From: Ignavibacteriales bacterium
GTDB taxonomy: Bacteria > Bacteroidota > Ignavibacteria > Ignavibacteriales > Ignavibacteriaceae
Length of the DNA stretch: 64,000 nt
Assembly: GCA_020061465.1 (NCBI GenBank)
Contig: JAGUYG010000001.1
Location: 43,814-107,813, forward strand
Direction of reading: 5' to 3'
The translations under genes were made by a program, and so were the position numbers. The notes beneath the pieces were generated by a model. That model saw nothing but the letters and a program-made list of their open reading frames with translations. It searched no databases and was not told the DNA's origin. This document shows positions 16,409-25,919 of this stretch, piece by piece (positions within the stretch are counted from its first letter, which is position 1; each line of letters begins with the position of its first letter).

Positions 16409-19057
16409 TTATTTACTCCTGATGGAAATTCCGAATTCAATTCTTCGCGGCTCATAAAATCGAGAAGGATCATATAAAGCGGCACGATGTGCGCTTGGGG
16501 TCAAACTATAATTTGGGCTTCCCGTTGAACTGAATACAAATCCATTTACAAAATGAGTATTCAGCACATTAAAAACTCTTGCAAATGCGCTAAGATTAAT
16601 TATTCCTAAGTCGAAATATTTTTCTGCGCGAATATCTAAAAGGAAGAATCCTTCTTTTTGTCCCGAGTTAGTTTCCTGAGCGGCACCGAAACCCGAACCG
16701 ATTTCGGGTGTGTAAGGTTGTCCGCTTCCAAATCTAAAAATAGCACTAATTGAATAATCATCCGGTATAAAATAAACCGCACTCAAATTAAGAGTATGGC
16801 GCTGATCCCAATTAAATGCAATATCGCGAGGGCGGGGATCCTGTCCTGCTGCGGCACGGTTGGCAGTTTCCCGCGGATCGCTTGAGTTACCTTGAGCAAA
16901 CTGCGATGTATAATCGAGCGAGGTGCTTATGTAGTCAATATTTCTTTGAAAGAGCGAAACTGTAAATCCATAAACGCTTCCGAAATCTACGTTCGTAAAT
17001 CTTGCATATTCTGCGGCTGTGTAGGTGCTGACAAATTCAACCCCCAACAGATCGCGGATATCTTTGTAAAAAAAAGAAAGCTGAACACCCAGGAAATCTG
17101 CTAAGGATTGTTTTAATCCGAATTCATATTGAACCGTCAATTCGGGATTTAAATCGGGATTACCCATAACACCGTAGCTTATTCCCCCAGCCTGCAGTTG
17201 ATCAAGCAAAGAATAATCGGCATTACTATATAATAAATTCAAACCGGGCAATTGATAGAAATGCCCGTAAGAAAAGTAAACAGAAGCCGAAGCTGTTAAC
17301 GGAAAACTTAATCCCAATCGTGGAGCTAATGCAGTTTTTATTTTTGTTTTTATTAGTTTTGATTCCGGTGCACCGGTGATCGTGTTTGCAGGATTTTGAA
17401 GATCGCTTGGTATCTCACCTGCAGCATCGAAGTATTCAAATCTTACTCCGGCACGAACTACCAAATCTCCTAATTCAACCCTGTCTTGAATATATGCAGC
17501 CACCTGATGCGGGAAATAAGTTTTCATTCCGGGGAGCCTCGGAAATTGAAATCTTGGTTGGAGTACTTCTACACCGTCAATATTGGTTGTAACGAAAAAA
17601 CCCGGAGGTCCAAAAGTGATTTCTGAAGTTTGAAGGTCAAATCCCGTTTCGATTAGATTTACTCTATCTGCCTGCCAGGTTAAATCGCCTTTTAACACGA
17701 ATGAATTTGTTTTTTGTCTGAAGCGACCGAGATCCACACCCTGAATAACCGCACCGTCTTCATAGTTTGGATCACCTTTCGGCTGTCTGGCATCCAGATA
17801 TAATGGATCCATTAAATCTTCATAAACATAACTTTCATACAAGAAGTAATTTTGTCTGAAGTTTAATTTGTAAAACATAAGAGATGAGAGTGTATGTGTA
17901 AAAGTTAATCCGTGTGAAAATGAGGTAGAATAGTTTTTAGGAGTTCCGTCAGGATTTAACCTGAAACCGTGATTATAGTACTTACGTTCGGAGCTGTTAA
18001 ATGTTACCTGATAGTTGAACTGCATATTCTGCAGTGATTGATTCGTTATTTTGAACTGTCCGCTCCATTCGTCAGTATAGTTCATTGGAATAAGTTTATT
18101 ATCTCCGGTTGGATTGAAGTTACGCTGCTCAAAATCATTTTCGTCGAACGGAGTAAACCTTCTTCGTCCGAACATCCAGCCTTCGTTATAATACTTCCTG
18201 CCGCTTACAAAAAATGTTGTTTTGGGTAAGCCAGTAGGACCGTTCAACGCTAACTGGAAATTGCGAATCTTGATCGGATTGTAATTCCCATTTTCCGGAT
18301 ACCTTTCGTTATCTGAAGTAAAATAATCTCCAATGTAGGTTTCACCGGAAAATTCAAATTTTTCTCCGCCGGTTTTAAGTACTGCATTAACAACACCGGA
18401 CATTGCCTGTCCGTACTTAGCATCGAATGTTCCGCTTATTACTTGAACTTCTTCAATTATCGATCTATCTAACTCGAGGATTGAAGAATTATCATAGGGA
18501 TTAACAACGGATACGCCGTCAACCTGGTATTGAACTTCACCTATACGCCCGCCTCTAAAATGTCCGTCAATTACTCCTGCCTGTAAATTTACTATTTCGT
18601 TCAGGCTTTGAACCGGAAGATTTTTAATGTCATCTTTATTGATAGAAGAGACAGAGCTTGTTTGGTTGAATTCGACCAAAGGTCTTTGTGCAACAACAAT
18701 TACCTCCTCTCCTTCAATTGCTTCGGGCTGCAAAACTACATCAAGCGAGGTTGTTTGATCGGCAGATATTCTTACATTTTCTATTACATGTGTTTTGTAA
18801 CCGAGATATCTAAATCTGACGGTATAAGTTCCGGCTCTGATATTTAAGATTATATATCTGCCGTCAATATCGGTAGCAGCACCTAAGGTAGTTCCATCAA
18901 TAATTACATTTGCAGCTATAAGTGGTTCACCGGTTTCGTCTAAAACTTTGCCTGTTAATTTGCCTGACACCTGCGAATAAATTAGCCCTGAGAAAAAGAA
19001 AAATAAAATCAAAATATGCCGGATGCTTGTACCAAATATTTTTACTGTTGGATTCAT
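16409..19057 (-). CDS. TonB-dependent outer-membrane receptor with carboxypeptidase-regulatory-like N-terminal domain
   Basis: 882 residues from the ATG at 19057, which has GGGAG seven bases upstream; a TTG at 19069 is less likely. After a signal peptide comes a CarboxypepD_reg-like domain (about 30-110, GKLTGKVLDETGEPLIAANV, IRAGTYTVRFRYLGYKTH). A plug domain follows (about 120-230, INKDDIKNLPVQSLNEIVNL, GRIGEVQYQVDGVSVVNPYD, YGQAMSGVVNAVLKTGG), then a 22-strand-type barrel. This is the SusC-like class that imports glycans using TonB energy. No SusD follows; instead a T9SS cargo gene begins two bases after the stop. It probably imports oligosaccharides cut outside the cell. A terminator-like hairpin (19095-19124) lies just upstream of its SD. 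Confidence 0.93.
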   Translation of the reverse strand: MNPTVKIFGTSIRHILILFFFFSGLIYSQVSGKLTGKVLDETGEPLIAANVIIDGTTLGAATDIDGRYIILNIRAGTYTVRFRYLGYKTHVIENVRISADQTTSLDVVLQPEAIEGEEVIVVAQRPLVEFNQTSSVSSINKDDIKNLPVQSLNEIVNLQAGVIDGHFRGGRIGEVQYQVDGVSVVNPYDNSSILELDRSIIEEVQVISGTFDAKYGQAMSGVVNAVLKTGGEKFEFSGETYIGDYFTSDNERYPENGNYNPIKIRNFQLALNGPTGLPKTTFFVSGRKYYNEGWMFGRRRFTPFDENDFEQRNFNPTGDNKLIPMNYTDEWSGQFKITNQSLQNMQFNYQVTFNSSERKYYNHGFRLNPDGTPKNYSTSFSHGLTFTHTLSSLMFYKLNFRQNYFLYESYVYEDLMDPLYLDARQPKGDPNYEDGAVIQGVDLGRFRQKTNSFVLKGDLTWQADRVNLIETGFDLQTSEITFGPPGFFVTTNIDGVEVLQPRFQFPRLPGMKTYFPHQVAAYIQDRVELGDLVVRAGVRFEYFDAAGEIPSDLQNPANTITGAPESKLIKTKIKTALAPRLGLSFPLTASASVYFSYGHFYQLPGLNLLYSNADYSLLDQLQAGGISYGVMGNPDLNPELTVQYEFGLKQSLADFLGVQLSFFYKDIRDLLGVEFVSTYTAAEYARFTNVDFGSVYGFTVSLFQRNIDYISTSLDYTSQFAQGNSSDPRETANRAAAGQDPRPRDIAFNWDQRHTLNLSAVYFIPDDYSISAIFRFGSGQPYTPEIGSGFGAAQETNSGQKEGFFLLDIRAEKYFDLGIINLSAFARVFNVLNTHFVNGFVFSSTGSPNYSLTPSAHRAALYDPSRFYEPRRIEFGISIRSK

Positions 19058-19084
19058 TTTAACTCCCAACTTTTTTCTTCATCT

Positions 19085-19124
19085 TAATAAAAAAGAAACG
19101 GAGAGATATTTCACTCTCCGTTTC
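19085..19124 (-). terminator. Rho-independent terminator after the tandem CBM9-like gene
   Basis: Perfect 11-bp stem: GAAACGGAGAG at 19095-19105 and its complement at 19114-19124, loop of 8 bases. Reading the minus strand, the stem is followed by TTTTTTATT. It lies seven bases after the stop of the gene ending at 19131. Only 37 bases separate it from the receptor start codon, leaving little room for a promoter. It may act as a partial terminator or an RNA-stabilising hairpin. Confidence 0.85.
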
Positions 19125-19130
19125 AAATAA

Positions 19131-21035
19131 TTATTTTATAAGAATCATTTTACCGACAGCGTTTTGAATATTCTTTCCTAAACTTAAACCTGTAAAAGTA
19201 ACTTTATAGAGATATACGCCTGATGTTAGATTCGAAGCATTCAGGTGATATTCATTAACTCCGGCTTTAACAGAAGATATTTTATTGCTTGAGACTTCTT
19301 CACCGATAGAATTAAATAAAGTGATTGTTACTTCACCTGACTCGGGCACTGCGAATCTTATCTTCGTTGAAGGATTAAATGGATTAGGATAATTGCCGTA
19401 AAGTTCAAGCCGCTTTGGTAAAATTGAAATATTTCTATCTTCAACATTAACAGGCGTTAAAGGATCGAGCACCATCCATGCAGCAGCCGGACCACCATCG
19501 TGCTCTCTAAACCACCATGTCCTTGTACCGTAGTTGGCGAGAGGATCATCAAATGAATCGCCATCGGCTAACATAATACCCATAAATACCAATTTATCTC
19601 CGAGATCGGCAGGGTATCCAAATTTTGTTAAGTCAACTTTTAACTCAATCTGATAACCTTCGTCGATATCAAGATTGTTATTTACGGTAGTAGCTCCTTT
19701 AAGATGAACACCAAATTCAGCATAACCGGAATCAATTAATACCGGTAGGTATTCATAAGCTGCTGCTTCACTCAATGTATTGAAAGTAACTCTCAACCTT
19801 TGGAAGATCATAATATTATCAAGATTAACCTGAGAACGATCGCCAATTATGAATTGAACTCCATCAATCTTATCATACTCTTCAGTCCCTTGTACTAATT
19901 GATCGTCTATATCGGCAGCGAGGTACAGGTATTTATCTTTGAAGAACATTTTAATAGCGGCGAATGCCGGGTCAACGACTGGGGGACGCGGGTTTCCACC
20001 TAATTCTGGCTGGAACTGACCGCTTGAAAGTGGACCGATTGTCGGATAACTGTTTCTTAGTTCGTCATCTCCCCATGCAATATTAAATGAATATGCGCCT
20101 TCCCAAACAGGGTCATCAAGCTTACCGTCGATAACCGGATCGGCAAAATTACTTCCGTTGGGAACAACAACATCCGGCGCAACATAAGGAAGAGTAGATG
20201 TAGAAGCAGTAACATCCGGTCTACCAAAAACTCTTGCAACATTTATCGCATTTGCATTTCCCCATGGGCTTTGAAACCATGCTCTTGAAGAAGCAATTCG
20301 ACTCGGTTGTCCGCTGAAAATCCAATCGCCATCCCAGATGCTAAAATTCATCGCTATCACATCACCTTCCGGAGCAGTAACGTCATAACCAAGTACGCTC
20401 AGGTCAATTCTCATTTCTACAATCCACGCCGTATCCGGAGTAGAATCATCGTTAGACAAACCTAAAATTTTTGTTGCAGCATCCCAAGCTGAAATTTGTT
20501 CGGGGGTTCTGGTAGTATCATCAAAGTTACCATATCTGCCCACAAATCTTGGCGGCACACCGGGCTGGAGATATTGAGGAATATTTACATACCACCATGT
20601 ATAAAAATATTCTACGGCAGGAGCTGCTCTTCCTTCATCTAATTTATCTTTGATGGACATCAAAATCGCGTCCCATCTTGCCCAATCTTGAGTTCCACCG
20701 ATTGATGAATCGGGGATATAAAATCCAAGATATAATTGATTATCTGCTGAAGTTAAAAATTTAACCGTTGCATTGGTTTGGTCGAAATAAGCTTCTTCCT
20801 GAAATTCGGGACGCCATGCGGATGTAGGGAGAGGTCCTGGGGTTCCGTAAACAACCTCAATGGTTTCTGCTTGAGACCAGACTTCTTCATCAAGATTTCC
20901 ATCGAGAGTGATTGATCCGGCGGGCACCATTCTTGCCCAAACAACATCAGTACGCTCAGCATATTGCGCAAAGTTGGCAGTCTGCATAAACAAAAGAACA
21001 GAAATTATGCTTCCAATGTATGTACTCTTTTTCAT
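19131..21035 (-). CDS. Secreted tandem CBM9-like sugar-binding protein with T9SS sorting domain
   Basis: 634 residues; start ATG at 21035 with a strong SD (AAAGGAGAA). A signal peptide (1-23) precedes two CBM9-like beta-sandwich modules. The first is about 35-260 (ITLDGNLDEEVWSQAETIEV); the second is about 275-520 (FADPVIDGKLDDPVWEGAYS). Both open with the DGxLDExVW pattern of the family. The C-terminal T9SS sorting domain (about 545-634) has ELYGNYPNPFNPSTKIRF and GVYLYKVTFTG. Such proteins have no catalytic residues. I infer a surface glycan-binding protein that holds polysaccharide near the receptor. It lies 45 bases after the GH94 gene and is last before a terminator. Confidence 0.82.
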   Translation of the reverse strand: MKKSTYIGSIISVLLFMQTANFAQYAERTDVVWARMVPAGSITLDGNLDEEVWSQAETIEVVYGTPGPLPTSAWRPEFQEEAYFDQTNATVKFLTSADNQLYLGFYIPDSSIGGTQDWARWDAILMSIKDKLDEGRAAPAVEYFYTWWYVNIPQYLQPGVPPRFVGRYGNFDDTTRTPEQISAWDAATKILGLSNDDSTPDTAWIVEMRIDLSVLGYDVTAPEGDVIAMNFSIWDGDWIFSGQPSRIASSRAWFQSPWGNANAINVARVFGRPDVTASTSTLPYVAPDVVVPNGSNFADPVIDGKLDDPVWEGAYSFNIAWGDDELRNSYPTIGPLSSGQFQPELGGNPRPPVVDPAFAAIKMFFKDKYLYLAADIDDQLVQGTEEYDKIDGVQFIIGDRSQVNLDNIMIFQRLRVTFNTLSEAAAYEYLPVLIDSGYAEFGVHLKGATTVNNNLDIDEGYQIELKVDLTKFGYPADLGDKLVFMGIMLADGDSFDDPLANYGTRTWWFREHDGGPAAAWMVLDPLTPVNVEDRNISILPKRLELYGNYPNPFNPSTKIRFAVPESGEVTITLFNSIGEEVSSNKISSVKAGVNEYHLNASNLTSGVYLYKVTFTGLSLGKNIQNAVGKMILIK

Positions 21036-21080
21036 AGTAGTTCTCCTTTTGTTCTTATTTAAGTTAAATGTTAATTGAAA

Positions 21081-23456
21081 TCATTCTAAAAACACTTCCA
21101 CATCAACAGGAGATTTTGACGATATATTCAAGATATTTTTGTTAGTCACTATTCCATTAATTTTGATCTCAGCTACTTTTCCTGTTTCGCCGCAATTATT
21201 CACTTTAATATTATAAACTGTTCCTCTAAAAGTTCTCTTCAGCGAAAAAGATTTCCATTCTCTCGGAATGCAGGGACCAATCATCAAACCTTCAGAAGAT
21301 GCCCGCACTCCGAGTATCCAATCAACTATTACTTTTTGAAACCATGAAGCAGAACCAGTATACCACGTCCATCCGCCCATTCCATAATTAGGCGAATCGG
21401 GTCCATCGATATTTCCTGGTGTTACATAGGGTTCAGCCAAATACTCATCCGGGTTCATTCCATTATAAATAGGACAAGTTTTTTCAAAAACTTCGAATGC
21501 AAGATTATCTTGCTTCAAGATTGAATACGCCCACATAGCCCACGCTGCGGCGTGCAGGTAAACGCCGCCGTTCTCTCTTCTGCCGGGGGCATATCTTGAA
21601 AGATAACCTATCATTTTATCGGGCTTTGTATAAGCAGGGTAAAGCAAGAGAGTACCATTCTTCTTTAATAAATATTTTGTAACGGCATCCATTGCAAGAA
21701 GTTGTTTTTTGTTATCAGCAATTTCGCTAATTACCGACCAGGTTTGAGAATTCAAATATATTTTTCCTTCTTTATTAGTTCTACTACCGATTTTGTCTCC
21801 ATTGTCCTTTGTCGCTCTATAAAACCATTTACCGTCCCAGGCATATTTGTTAAACGCTTCTTTTAACTTTTTGGCTTTTAAGCTGTATCGCTTTGCGAGC
21901 TTGTCATTTTTTATTTTAGAGCATAGATTGCTGAACTGTGTGAGTACTAAATAATAAAATTCAGCTAACCAGATTGATTCACCTTTCATTTCCAAACCCA
22001 CTGCACTTAAACCATCGTTCCAGTCACCTGCTCCGATTAGAGGCAGCCCTCTTTTGCTTAATCTTTTATTAGTTAGTTCAATAGCTGCAACGCAGTGATC
22101 AAAAAGAGAAAAATTTAATTTTGGAGTGTCGTAAAATGGTTCTTTCTTATTGAGAATTGAATGATCATTTGTTTCATCGATGTATTGTAATATTATGAAT
22201 GGGAGCCAAAGTAAATCATCGGTCATTTTAGTTTGAAGCCCTGTCTCGGTAACAGGATGCCACCAATGAAGAACTGTGCCGTCTTTAAATTGATGACGTG
22301 CATGAAGCCTTATTTGTTTTTCGGTTAGTGAGGGATCAATTGGCAGGAAGATTAGACTATCCTGCAGTTGGTCCCGGAAACCATAGGCACCGCTCTGCTG
22401 GTAATAAGCCGTTCTGCCCCAAAGTCTTCCGGCAATTGCCTGATATCTAAGCCACTTATTAACCATTAAGTTCATTGCCTCGTCCGGAGTTTCGATTTCC
22501 ATTGTGCTGAACAGATTCAGCCAAAATGATTTTACATCGGACAGTGCTTTATTAATTTGTTCTTTCGATTGAAATTTCTTTAATACTGTTTTTATTTGAT
22601 TTTTGTTTTCTTGTATTCCGATGTAAAATGCAGTGTGCTCGGATGATTTACTTTCGATTTCGAGATCAATTTTTATTGCAGCAATTGAGTCGTTCCATTT
22701 ACCTATTTTTCTCTTAAAATTCTGATTATTGAGGGCATGCGGTTTATCAAGGGATCCGTACTGCCCAATGAATGCTTCTTTATCACCTTCGTAATCGGAA
22801 ATTTTTGATGATGACGAGATAAACCCAAGGTATGGATACTCAATATTCCAATGACCCCTATCGCCTAAAGGAATTTCCCACAGCCGTTTTGCTGCAGTCA
22901 TTGTGTTTAAGGATTCATCAAAATGTGTTTCCAAAAATGTTTTGTGAAATTCTCTATGATGATCTGCCGAAGAACCGAGGCACCATTCGAAATATGAACA
23001 GATCGACAGGTTTACTTTTTTATCGGATTGATTTTCAATTTCAAAGTTCCAGATTTCTAAGTTTTCATTGATTGGAATAAAAACAGTAAGCATCACCGCA
23101 GTATCTTTGAACACCGATTTAAATTTTGCATATCCAAATCCGTAACTGCATTCAAACGCATCAGGTTCTGTTTTAACAGGCATCCAGGTCGGCGACCAAA
23201 TCTCCCCGGTATCGTTATTTCTTATATAAAAATATTTTCCCCAGTCATCCTTAATTAAATCCTGGTGCCATCTGTTTAATCTATTGAATTCTGAATGTGT
23301 GTGCCAGCTAAACCCTCCGCCTGTTTGTGATATAACCAAGCCATAGCTGCCGTTGCTTAATACATTTATCCATGGTTTAGGCGTTCGATAAGTTTTAATT
23401 ACATATTCATTTCCGTCATCAGAAAAGAAACCATATTTAGTTTCGAACTTGGGCAT
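21081..23456 (-). CDS. Glycoside hydrolase family 94 phosphorylase (disaccharide/oligosaccharide phosphorylase)
   Basis: 791 residues without a signal peptide, so cytosolic. The N-terminal beta-sandwich (about 1-290) opens with YGFFSDDGNEYVIKTYRTP and GEIWSPTWMPV, as in cellobiose and chitobiose phosphorylases. The alpha/alpha barrel has SGAYGFRDQLQDS (about 360-372), HWWHPVTETGLQTKMTDDL and GAGDWNDGLSAVG. Asp481 of GDWNDG matches the general-acid position of GH94. The phosphate-site region is ENGGVYLHAAAWAMWA. GH94 enzymes split beta-glucosidic bonds with phosphate, giving glucose 1-phosphate. About 790 residues fits cellobiose, cellodextrin or cellobionate-type enzymes better than known beta-1,2-oligoglucan phosphorylases (about 1,100). 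Linkage specificity is unresolved. It lies 36 bases after the LacI regulator gene. Confidence 0.93.
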   Translation of the reverse strand: MPKFETKYGFFSDDGNEYVIKTYRTPKPWINVLSNGSYGLVISQTGGGFSWHTHSEFNRLNRWHQDLIKDDWGKYFYIRNNDTGEIWSPTWMPVKTEPDAFECSYGFGYAKFKSVFKDTAVMLTVFIPINENLEIWNFEIENQSDKKVNLSICSYFEWCLGSSADHHREFHKTFLETHFDESLNTMTAAKRLWEIPLGDRGHWNIEYPYLGFISSSSKISDYEGDKEAFIGQYGSLDKPHALNNQNFKRKIGKWNDSIAAIKIDLEIESKSSEHTAFYIGIQENKNQIKTVLKKFQSKEQINKALSDVKSFWLNLFSTMEIETPDEAMNLMVNKWLRYQAIAGRLWGRTAYYQQSGAYGFRDQLQDSLIFLPIDPSLTEKQIRLHARHQFKDGTVLHWWHPVTETGLQTKMTDDLLWLPFIILQYIDETNDHSILNKKEPFYDTPKLNFSLFDHCVAAIELTNKRLSKRGLPLIGAGDWNDGLSAVGLEMKGESIWLAEFYYLVLTQFSNLCSKIKNDKLAKRYSLKAKKLKEAFNKYAWDGKWFYRATKDNGDKIGSRTNKEGKIYLNSQTWSVISEIADNKKQLLAMDAVTKYLLKKNGTLLLYPAYTKPDKMIGYLSRYAPGRRENGGVYLHAAAWAMWAYSILKQDNLAFEVFEKTCPIYNGMNPDEYLAEPYVTPGNIDGPDSPNYGMGGWTWYTGSASWFQKVIVDWILGVRASSEGLMIGPCIPREWKSFSLKRTFRGTVYNIKVNNCGETGKVAEIKINGIVTNKNILNISSKSPVDVEVFLE

Positions 23457-23492
23457 AAATTTTTCCTAAAAACACTTATAAGAATTTTGGAA

Positions 23493-24491
23493 TCAGCAGG
23501 ATTCTCTGATAACCAATTCGGTATTTATTTTAATTTTTTCACCGGGTTTTTTTGTATCGTCATTCATTCTGTTCATCAATAAAGTTGCAGCGCTTTTACC
23601 TACCTCTTCAATTTGAACTCTGACAGTAGTTAAACTTGGATTTAAGTATTGTGAAACAAAAATGTCGTCAAATCCAACAACAGCAATGTCTTCGGGAATA
23701 GATAAACCTTTTTTCCCGGCGGCGTCATAACAGCCTAAAGCCATCATATCATTAGCGGCAAAAATTACTTGCGGTCCATTTTTAATGCTCAGGAGGTCCA
23801 TACCAAGCTTTATTCCGCTTTCTCTTGTAAAGTCGCCTCTTGCTAAAAATTTTTTACTTATGGTTATTTGATTTTCCAGACATGCATCGATAAATCCCTT
23901 TTCGCGAAGCTTGGAGTCATCGTTATCCTTCGGACCGGTGATGTGCGCAATTTTTGTATAACCTTTTTTCTTGATGAGATAGTTGGTCATGTCGTATGCA
24001 CCCTGATAGTTATCGATCGATACAACATCATATTCAGCGCTGTGAAGTTCTCCACTTATTAACACAAACGGCATTTTAGTTTGACCGAGAATACTTTTAA
24101 TTTCTTTGGATAAAGTAGGTATGAGAAGGATCAAGCCTCCGACCAATCCATTTCTAATTAATGAAGCCAAAGATTCTTCAAGGCTTCTAAATTTGTGTGA
24201 GCTTGCAACCATGGTAAAAACACCATGCTGGAATGTAACCTCGTCAACACCTTTAATTATTTCCGTAAAGAACTCGTCGAAAATATCAGGCAGGATTAAG
24301 CCGATAATATTTGATTTTTTCCTTACAAAATTTCTTGCAAGAATATTCGGTTTATAATTAAGCTCTTCGGCAACAGAGTGGATGAGATTTTTAGTTTCTT
24401 CGGTAACTCGTTTATCGTTATTTAACGCTCTTGAAACGGTAGCGATAGAAACATTTGCTTTCTTTGCAATCTCTTTTATCGTCGGTGTCAT
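23493..24491 (-). CDS. LacI-family transcriptional regulator of the glycan locus
   Basis: 332 residues. The N-terminal LacI helix-turn-helix (residues 3-48) reads TIKEIAKKANVSIATVSRAL, followed by the hinge helix (NYKPNILARNFVRKKSN). The effector-binding domain resembles periplasmic sugar-binding proteins (IGLILPDIFDEFFTEIIKGV, PQVIFAANDMMALGCYDAAG, IPEDIAVVGFDDIFVSQYLN). It likely represses the locus until a sugar or sugar phosphate binds. A perfect 18-bp LacI-type operator lies at 26076-26093 just after the promoter of the upstream gene. The gene starts 30 bases after a terminator-like hairpin (24521-24553) with no room for a clear promoter of its own, so it may be expressed by read-through and hence autoregulated. 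Confidence 0.95.
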   Translation of the reverse strand: MTPTIKEIAKKANVSIATVSRALNNDKRVTEETKNLIHSVAEELNYKPNILARNFVRKKSNIIGLILPDIFDEFFTEIIKGVDEVTFQHGVFTMVASSHKFRSLEESLASLIRNGLVGGLILLIPTLSKEIKSILGQTKMPFVLISGELHSAEYDVVSIDNYQGAYDMTNYLIKKKGYTKIAHITGPKDNDDSKLREKGFIDACLENQITISKKFLARGDFTRESGIKLGMDLLSIKNGPQVIFAANDMMALGCYDAAGKKGLSIPEDIAVVGFDDIFVSQYLNPSLTTVRVQIEEVGKSAATLLMNRMNDDTKKPGEKIKINTELVIRESC

Positions 24492-24520
24492 GGATTAATT
24501 AGTCAAATGGTTTTTAATTA

Positions 24521-24553
24521 ATAAGCGGACACGCTAAAAGAGTGTCCGCTTAT
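24521..24553 (-). terminator. Hairpin terminator or attenuator between the CBM9-like gene and the LacI gene
   Basis: Perfect 12-bp stem: ATAAGCGGACAC at 24521-24532 and its complement at 24542-24553, with a 9-base loop. On the minus strand the stem is followed by only a weak T-rich tract (TAATT). It lies 40 bases after the stop of the upstream gene and 30 bases before the LacI start. The weak tail suits partial termination. Confidence 0.7.
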
Positions 24554-24593
24554 ATTTCGAAATAATTTACTTATCCTAAGAAGTACTTGCAAA

Positions 24594-25919
24594 TTACTTT
24601 ATTACGGTCATCTTCTTAGTAGAAGTAAAATTGTCTCCGTTCTCTCCCATTGCGCTGATTGTGTAAATGTAAATGCCCGATGTGAGCGCTGATGCATCGA
24701 GATTTACTTGATGACTTCCGGCTTCTAAATTTTGGTTCAATACTGTCATCACATTCTTACCAAGAATGTTATAAACATTCAGCGAAACATCCGACTTAAC
24801 CGGTAAACTGAATGTTACAGTTGTACTCGGATTAAACGGATTCGGATAGTTCTGACTCAGTTCAAATTTAACAGGTAAGGATTTACCTAAATCTAATACT
24901 TGTGAGTAATTGAATTGACCGTCGAAATCTACCTGTTTTAATCTGTATGAATACCGCGTGTTGGGTGTTATATTTTTATCAACAAAACGGTATGCCTGTT
25001 TTTCAGTGGTAGTGCCGTGTCCTTCAATAAAGGTAATTTTAATGAAATCGGAGCCTTCCGAACTTCGCTGTATTTCGAATCCTTTATTATTTATTTCGGT
25101 AGCAGTAATCCAATTCAACTCTACCGAATTACCCACGTAAGCCGCGGTAAATGAAGTTAATTCAACTGGAACAACTACCTCCAACAACTGCAGTTCACGG
25201 AATTCACTGCCCCATTCACTGCCCCACCACTGTTTTGCAAAATTACCATTTGGACCCCAGGGTGCTGCTCCTGCACTAAAATTATCGGGATCGAAAATAT
25301 TAAGAAATACCTGTATTGAACTAGGTATTGTAGTATATCCCATAGTGCTTAAATCAATGAAACCTTCCGCAGCATAACCGTTATCCACATCGGATGAATC
25401 ATAAATGGTTCCATTCACAACACCAACTCCACCATATCCTCCTGCCGGTATGGGAGCGGCTCCGCCAGTCTCTGCTCCAAATGTTGTTGAGTTTATAACA
25501 TAAAGCTTCAACTCACTATTTTGGTTTGAAGCATTTTTAAGAACCATGAACATGCCATCACCCTCCCAATCAAATTTACATACTTGTTTATCATCAGACT
25601 GTAAGGCAACGTACAATATGGTACCGTAACGCAAGAACTTTACATAAGTAGTTGAGATATCCGTGTAAGGTTCTTTAACAATAACATGGCCTGTTGGAGT
25701 ATTGGAGTATCCTGAAGGGGTACCACCTATTTTGAACATGAGGTGGGGAGCGAGTGCAGACCAACTCGACTCGTTAAGAATTCCGTCAACTGTTATTGGA
25801 CCCTCGGCAAGATAAACCGGTAGAGATGCTGGATCCTCAACAGCTTGACCGAATGAATTTGCTGCGGTAAAAACGAACGCGATCAGCAAGACTGCTGCGA
25901 GTGTATACTTAATACGCAT
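24594..25919 (-). CDS. Secreted CBM9-like protein with FN3-like and T9SS sorting domains
   Basis: 441 residues; start ATG at 25919 chosen because GGGAGG lies five bases upstream (a TTG at 25931 overlaps that site). Signal peptide about 1-25 (ending NSFGQ). Residues about 30-235 form a single CBM9-like domain (GPITVDGILNESSWSALAP, AAEGFIDLSTMGYTTIP). Residues about 240-345 look like a fibronectin-type spacer (VELTSFTAAYVGNSVELNW, YRLKQVDFDGQFNYSQVLDL). The sorting domain is about 355-441 (ELSQNYPNPFNPSTTVTFSL, LTSGIYIYTIS). It is probably a surface glycan-binding protein. It is the first gene after the LacI-type promoter/operator, so it should be the most strongly sugar-responsive gene of the locus. 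Confidence 0.8.
   Translation of the reverse strand: MRIKYTLAAVLLIAFVFTAANSFGQAVEDPASLPVYLAEGPITVDGILNESSWSALAPHLMFKIGGTPSGYSNTPTGHVIVKEPYTDISTTYVKFLRYGTILYVALQSDDKQVCKFDWEGDGMFMVLKNASNQNSELKLYVINSTTFGAETGGAAPIPAGGYGGVGVVNGTIYDSSDVDNGYAAEGFIDLSTMGYTTIPSSIQVFLNIFDPDNFSAGAAPWGPNGNFAKQWWGSEWGSEFRELQLLEVVVPVELTSFTAAYVGNSVELNWITATEINNKGFEIQRSSEGSDFIKITFIEGHGTTTEKQAYRFVDKNITPNTRYSYRLKQVDFDGQFNYSQVLDLGKSLPVKFELSQNYPNPFNPSTTVTFSLPVKSDVSLNVYNILGKNVMTVLNQNLEAGSHQVNLDASALTSGIYIYTISAMGENGDNFTSTKKMTVIK

Noticed and set aside
16409..19057. A SusD gene beside the receptor
   Set aside because: I read the neighbouring genes on both strands; none has the SusD-type lipoprotein and TPR pattern.
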